The translations under genes were made by a program, and so were the position numbers. This document shows positions 13,623 through 16,894 of a stretch of 16,894 bases of DNA, piece after piece. Source of the stretch: an uncultured Bacillota bacterium. GTDB lineage: Bacteria; Bacillota; Clostridia; Oscillospirales; Oscillospiraceae. The notes beneath the pieces were generated by a model. That model was given only the letters and a program-made list of their open reading frames with translations. It did not search any database and was not told the DNA's origin. How positions within the stretch are numbered: the first letter of the stretch is position 1; each line of letters starts with the position of its first letter. The stretch lies in assembly GCA_947383275.1 (NCBI GenBank), contig CANDCW010000059.1, forward strand, positions 1 to 16,894, written 5' to 3'.

Positions 13623-15206
13623 ATGAAGCTGAACTTGAATGGCATTCGAGACAAAGCCTCTTGGGAACGGGCGGGCATTGCCCTTCCCAAGTTTGACATC
13701 CAGCTGGTAACTGAAAATACAAAGAGAGCCCCTACCTGGGTTCATTTTGGGGCGGGCAACATCTTTCGGGCCTTCCCGGCGGCAATTCTACAGAAGGCCC
13801 TGGACTGCGGCAAGTATGACAGGGGTGTGGTTGTGGCCGAAGGCTTTGACTATGAGATCATCGACAGGGCCTACCGCCCTTATGACAACCTGAGTCTGCT
13901 GGTTCAGCTCAGGTCCGACGGCTCCATTGAGAAGCAGGTGGTGGCTTCCGTGACGGAGAGCCTCAAGGCCGACCCGGAATTTGGCGAGGACTGGGCCCGG
14001 CTAACCGAAATTTTCCAAGCTCCCTCGCTGGAAATGGTGAGCTTCACTATTACCGAGAAGGGCTACTCCGCTGCCCCTGCCGATCTGGAGCGGGGAATGG
14101 CGCCTCAGCTCATAATGGGCAAAGTCACAGCGCTGCTCTATGAGCGCTTTCAGGCGGACCGGATGCCCGTCACCCTACAGAGTATGGACAACTGTTCCCA
14201 CAATGGAGACAGAGTCAGGCAGGCCGTTCTGGCCTACGCCCGGGCCTGGGAGCGGGCGGGCCTGGTTCCGGACGGGTTTCTGGCCTATCTCACGGACGAG
14301 AGCACGGTCACCTTCCCCTGGTCCATGATCGACAAGATCACCCCACGGCCCGATGGTCAGGTCCGGGAGATGCTGACCGCCGGCGGTTTTGAAGACGTCG
14401 AGACCATCATCACCAGTAAAAACACCTATACCGCGCCTTTTGTCAACGCCGAGGAGACCGAGTACCTGGTCATTGAGGACAACTACGCCGCAGGCCGGCC
14501 GCCTTTGGAGCTGGGCGGAGCGCTCTACGTCAACCGGGAGACGGTGGACAAGGTAGAAAAGATGAAGGTTTGTACCTGCCTGAATCCCCTGCACACCGCC
14601 ATGGCCATCTACGGCTGCCTGCTAGGCTATACCCTGATTTCCGAAGAGATGAAAGACGGGGATCTGCGCGGACTCGTCACTAAAATGGGCCTCTTAGAGT
14701 CCATGCCCGTGGTGGTGGACCCCGGAGTGTTAAAGCCCGCCGACTTCATTGGCGCGGTGTTGAACAAACGCCTGCCCAATCCCTTTATGCCGGATGCGCC
14801 CCAGCGCATTGCTACTGACACGTCTCAGAAGCTGTCCGTCCGCTTTGGAGAGACAATTAAGGCATATCAGTCCAAGGGCCTCAATATAAACGATCTGATT
14901 CTCATTCCTCTGGTATTAGCTGGCTACGCCCGCTATATCAAGGGTGTTGACGATGGGGGAAACTTCTTCACCCCCTCTCCCGACCCTCTGCTGGCGGAGC
15001 TCCAGGCCACCACGGCTCCGCTGGAGGTTCGAAAGGGCCCCCAGGATATGAGCTGCCTGAGGGCCCTGTTTAGCAGGGCTGACGTATTTGGCGTGGACTT
15101 GTACGCCGCCGGGCTGGGTGAGCGCATTGAGGGCATGGCGGCAGAGCTGTACGCCGGCCCTGGTGCGGTGCGGAAAACCCTGCACAAGTACGTCTCCGTG
15201 CGCTGA
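13623..15206 (+). CDS. uxuB: Fructuronate reductase (mannitol dehydrogenase family) UxuB
   Basis: A 527-residue polyol dehydrogenase of the mannitol dehydrogenase/UxuB family, which reduces D-fructuronate to D-mannonate with NADH, the step just before UxuA. The N-terminal Rossmann domain shows VHFGAGNIFRAF (about 40-51). SMDNCSHNGD (about 187-196) is the conserved substrate-domain motif. K315, N321 and H324 in the segment KVCTCLNPLH correspond roughly to the catalytic Lys, Asn and His of the family. The C-terminal helical domain is complete. ATG at 13623 has AGGAGG (13610-13615) 7 nt upstream. It is last in the TRAP-uxu operon and is followed by a strong hairpin at 15232-15269. A tagaturonate reductase or another polyol dehydrogenase is possible, but pairing with uxuA favours UxuB. 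Confidence 0.93.
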   Translation: MKLNLNGIRDKASWERAGIALPKFDIQLVTENTKRAPTWVHFGAGNIFRAFPAAILQKALDCGKYDRGVVVAEGFDYEIIDRAYRPYDNLSLLVQLRSDGSIEKQVVASVTESLKADPEFGEDWARLTEIFQAPSLEMVSFTITEKGYSAAPADLERGMAPQLIMGKVTALLYERFQADRMPVTLQSMDNCSHNGDRVRQAVLAYARAWERAGLVPDGFLAYLTDESTVTFPWSMIDKITPRPDGQVREMLTAGGFEDVETIITSKNTYTAPFVNAEETEYLVIEDNYAAGRPPLELGGALYVNRETVDKVEKMKVCTCLNPLHTAMAIYGCLLGYTLISEEMKDGDLRGLVTKMGLLESMPVVVDPGVLKPADFIGAVLNKRLPNPFMPDAPQRIATDTSQKLSVRFGETIKAYQSKGLNINDLILIPLVLAGYARYIKGVDDGGNFFTPSPDPLLAELQATTAPLEVRKGPQDMSCLRALFSRADVFGVDLYAAGLGERIEGMAAELYAGPGAVRKTLHKYVSVR

Positions 15207-15231
15207 GCGGCAAACGCCCTCCCGTATGCAG

Positions 15232-15271
15232 GAAGAGCCCCCGGAATCTGGAAATTCCGGGGGCTCTTCTT
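15232..15271 (+). terminator. Intrinsic terminator after uxuB
   Basis: Perfect 15-bp arms at 15233-15247 and 15254-15268, rich in G and C, with a CTGGAA loop. The T tract after it is short and interrupted (CTTC), so efficiency is uncertain. It closes the dctP-uxuB operon. Confidence 0.75.
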
Positions 15272-15351
15272 CAGTCTGTCAAAGAAATGAGAAGGTGATT
15301 CCCATTTCTTTATGTTTTCCCCGTCCCAAAACCGTTGGTTGATGAAAAAAC

Positions 15352-15401
15352 GTACATATTCAAAAATAGGAATGTACTTCATCTGAGTCCTATGATACAA
15401 T
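15352..15401 (+). promoter_or_regulatory. Promoter of the AEC permease gene with inverted repeat over the -35 region
   Basis: TACAAT at 15396-15401 is preceded by TGA (extended -10). The -35 hexamer 17 nt upstream is poor (TGTACT, 15373-15378). GTACAT (15352-15357) and ATGTAC (15372-15377) form an inverted repeat, 14 nt apart, that ends on the -35, as for an activator or repressor site. Transcription would start near 15408. Confidence 0.55.
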
Positions 15402-15455
15402 ATTAACATGAAATTAAGGTGGGGCTGAATGCTTAAATTTGTTAGGAGGAATTTG

Positions 15456-16415
15456 ATGAATCTCGATCTGGTACAAGTATGTTTCAATTTGCTGGGACTT
15501 TTCTTGTTGATTGCCGTGGGCTTTGGCATGGTCCGGCTGGGCGTGGTATCCAGAGATATCTCCGGGCCGTTCTCCAGGTTTTTGTTAAAGGTTACGCTGC
15601 CCTGCACCATCTTCACCTCCCTGTTAAGGCCCTATGAGCCCTCCTTCTTTCGCAAGGTCGTCATCATTCTTGCCTTGGGAATGGTCCTGTTTCCCGTCAA
15701 CGCGCTGATTTCCTGGCTGCTGGCCAGGCTCTTCCGGGTGCCGCAGAATCACCGGGGTGTGTGGGCCTTCTGTGCGACATTCTGTAACACCGGATTTATG
15801 GGTTTCCCCATCGTATTGGCCCTTTTTGGCGAAGAGGGATTATCTATGGCGGTGGTTTTAAATATTACCTTTAATGTTCTGGTTTACTCCATGGGTGCAC
15901 GGATGATCTGCGCTGACCGCGCTGGGGAAGGGGAAGGCGTTCACATCCAGTGGCACACTGTACTTTTTACCACCATCAATTTCGCTACAGTTTTGGGGCT
16001 TATCTTCTATTTTACCCATCTGTCTATTCCGGCTGCGGTGCTCACCCCCCTGACCCACTTGTCCAATATCACCACGCCCCTATCGATGATTGTCACGGGG
16101 ATCAATTTATCCAACGGAAATTGGACCAGTCTGTTCAGCAAAAAAGATGCCATTACTTCTTCGCTTGCCCGGCTTGTTATTTGCCCGGCCGCCAATCTCC
16201 TGATCCTGCACGCCGCCGGGACACTGCTGCACCTGAGAGGCTCCGCCATACTGTCAGTAGTCTTCGTGGTGTTGGCTATGCCGACCCCTGCTGTTGCTAC
16301 CATTTTGGCGGAAAATTATCAGGCGGATCAGGAGTTTGCTGCTTTAACTGTCTTTCTCTCCAGCCTGTTATGTATTCTTACCATTCCGCTGATGACTATG
16401 CTGCTCCCGATTTAA
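15456..16415 (+). CDS. AEC-family permease (auxin efflux carrier superfamily)
   Basis: A 319-residue integral membrane protein with about 10 hydrophobic segments, typical of the AEC family of secondary transporters, whose bacterial members often carry malate, malonate or other small organic anions. Conserved segments are FCNTGFMGFPIVLALFGEEG in the first half, then TTPLSMIVTGINLSNG and AMPTPAVATILAENYQAD in the second, the paired broken-helix regions of the family. The start at 15456 is chosen because AGGAGG (15444-15449) lies 6 nt upstream; an in-frame ATG at 15429 would add 9 residues but has a weaker site. It has its own promoter after the uxuB terminator, so it is not in the uxu operon. 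The substrate is unknown; a link with uronate metabolism is only positional. No terminator was seen directly after it. Confidence 0.92.
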   Translation: MNLDLVQVCFNLLGLFLLIAVGFGMVRLGVVSRDISGPFSRFLLKVTLPCTIFTSLLRPYEPSFFRKVVIILALGMVLFPVNALISWLLARLFRVPQNHRGVWAFCATFCNTGFMGFPIVLALFGEEGLSMAVVLNITFNVLVYSMGARMICADRAGEGEGVHIQWHTVLFTTINFATVLGLIFYFTHLSIPAAVLTPLTHLSNITTPLSMIVTGINLSNGNWTSLFSKKDAITSSLARLVICPAANLLILHAAGTLLHLRGSAILSVVFVVLAMPTPAVATILAENYQADQEFAALTVFLSSLLCILTIPLMTMLLPI

Positions 16416-16587
16416 GGGTTGCGCGAAGTGCACCCTCTTTCAGCGCCTTTACCATCATGGCCGCAGGGAATTTCCCATTGTATAGGCAGACGTTATACTT
16501 TTTACAGCTCTTAAAGCCGCTGCTCACATAGTTGACGGGACTGCCGAAAATGACGATCACATCGTTGCCCAGCCGCTCCACAGACTG
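16396..16587 (-). pseudogene. Unrecognised open segment, possible 3' gene remnant
   Basis: A minus-strand frame of about 64 codons reads protein-like sequence (VIVIFGSPVNYVSSGFKSCK, then KYNVCLYNGKFPAAMMVKAL) and ends at a TAG that overlaps the last 20 nt of the AEC gene. It has no ribosome site: only a GTG at 16581 could start it, and an in-frame TGA lies at 16588-16590. The residue pattern suggests the C-terminal end of a once longer protein. I do not recognise a family. It may also be a chance frame. Confidence 0.3.
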
Positions 16588-16631
16588 TCAACAAGGGAAA
16601 CCAACAATACAGTACATTTCGGCAAAAGACA

Positions 16632-16659
16632 ACCGCATGACGTTTTCACATCATGCGGT
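16632..16659 (-). terminator. Terminator-like hairpin after tRNA-Cys
   Basis: Arms ACCGCATGA (16632-16640) and TCATGCGGT (16651-16659) form a 9-bp stem extendable by two pairs. On the minus strand it is followed by TGTCTTTTG. It lies 35 nt beyond the tRNA-Cys 3' end and probably ends that transcript. Confidence 0.55.
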
Positions 16660-16693
16660 GCCTTTCGCCTGCATCTTTTTTGGCGACACAAGT

Positions 16694-16768
16694 TGGAGGT
16701 GCCACCCAGATTCGAACTGGGGAGTGGAGCTTTTGCAGAGCTCTGCCTTACCACTTGGCTATGGCACC
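16694..16768 (-). tRNA. tRNA-Cys (GCA)
   Basis: A complete 75-nt tRNA with encoded CCA. Minus strand: acceptor GGTGCCA pairs with TGGCACC, D stem GCC/GGC, anticodon stem GAGCT/AGCTC around loop CTGCAAA (anticodon GCA, cysteine), T stem CCCAG/CTGGG around TTCGAAT, discriminator T, then CCA. All stems pair perfectly. Confidence 0.97.
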
Positions 16769-16812
16769 ATCTTGATTAAAAAATACAGAACCAGAGAAAA
16801 TACAACTTAGGA

Positions 16813-16843
16813 AAAACGGGGCAAAGCTTCTTTGCCCCGTTTT
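16813..16843 (-). terminator. Intrinsic terminator between tRNA-Gly and tRNA-Cys
   Basis: Arms ACGGGGCAAAG (16816-16826) and CTTTGCCCCGT (16830-16840) pair perfectly, extended by A-T pairs on each side. On the minus strand the stem runs into TTTTTCC directly after the tRNA-Gly CCA end. If it works fully, tRNA-Cys needs its own promoter in the 45 nt that remain; none is convincing there. Confidence 0.7.
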
Positions 16844-16894
16844 GGAGCGAGTGACGAGGCTCGAACTCGCTACCTCCACCTTGGCAAGGTGGCG
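16843..16894 (-). tRNA. tRNA-Gly (GCC), 3' part, cut by window end
   Basis: The 52 visible nt of the minus strand hold the anticodon stem CCACC/GGTGG around TTGCCAA (anticodon GCC, glycine), the T stem GCGAG/CTCGT around TTCGAGC, the acceptor strand CACTCGC, discriminator T and encoded CCA. The 5' acceptor strand and D arm lie beyond the window. Confidence 0.93.

Noticed and set aside
16416..16693. Possible tRNA-associated integration site
   Set aside because: No direct repeat of a tRNA end and no integrase or mobile gene was seen in the window.
16532..16810. 92-residue plus-strand open frame
   Set aside because: It runs through the complete tRNA-Cys gene on the other strand and has no ribosome site.

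Overview
The window looks like chromosomal DNA of a GC-rich, anaerobic, Gram-positive gut clostridium, most likely from the Oscillospiraceae (Flavonifractor, Oscillibacter, Intestinimonas type). The reasons are GC-rich coding sequence with AT-rich promoters, strong AGGAGG ribosome sites, sigma-A promoters often carrying an extended -10, an SLH-domain surface protein, an F5/8C plus peptidase M60 secreted protein, NuoE/NuoF-like subunits of a soluble hydrogenase or dehydrogenase, and a TRAP plus uxuAB uronate locus. The genus is inference, not shown by the sequence.

Layout. Positions 1-1063 (minus) hold a truncated NuoF/HndC-like gene and its upstream partner nuoE, behind a clear promoter. Positions 1197-1827 (minus) hold an unrecognised 172-residue protein with its own promoter, a 14-bp palindrome at the start of its transcript, and an intrinsic terminator. 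Positions 1872-3329 are a divergent pair: a small VOC/glyoxalase-fold protein (minus) and a LysR-type regulator (plus), with back-to-back promoters and an AATATT-N11-AATATT site that fits a LysR T-N11-A box. A bidirectional terminator at 3410-3441 separates lysR from the next block.

Positions 3446-9398 (minus) are a two-gene surface operon. The first gene encodes a 1527-residue secreted peptidase M60 (mucinase-type) protein with a dockerin-like calcium repeat pair, two FN3 domains and an F5/8C domain, but no wall anchor. The second, translationally coupled, encodes an SLH protein whose N-terminal domain looks cohesin-like. Together they suggest a small cellulosome-like assembly for degrading host glycoproteins, which is the most interesting proposal in this window.

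Divergent from it, positions 9622-15206 (plus) hold dctP-dctQ-dctM-uxuA-uxuB: a TRAP transporter with a lipoprotein binding protein, then mannonate dehydratase and fructuronate reductase. Import and catabolism of a uronate or aldonate is the likely role. A terminator follows uxuB. Then comes a separately transcribed AEC-family permease (15456-16415), a small unrecognised minus-strand open segment that may be a gene remnant, and two minus-strand tRNA genes (Gly-GCC, cut by the window edge, and Cys-GCA), each followed by a terminator hairpin. No CRISPR array, insertion sequence, rRNA or phage gene was seen.
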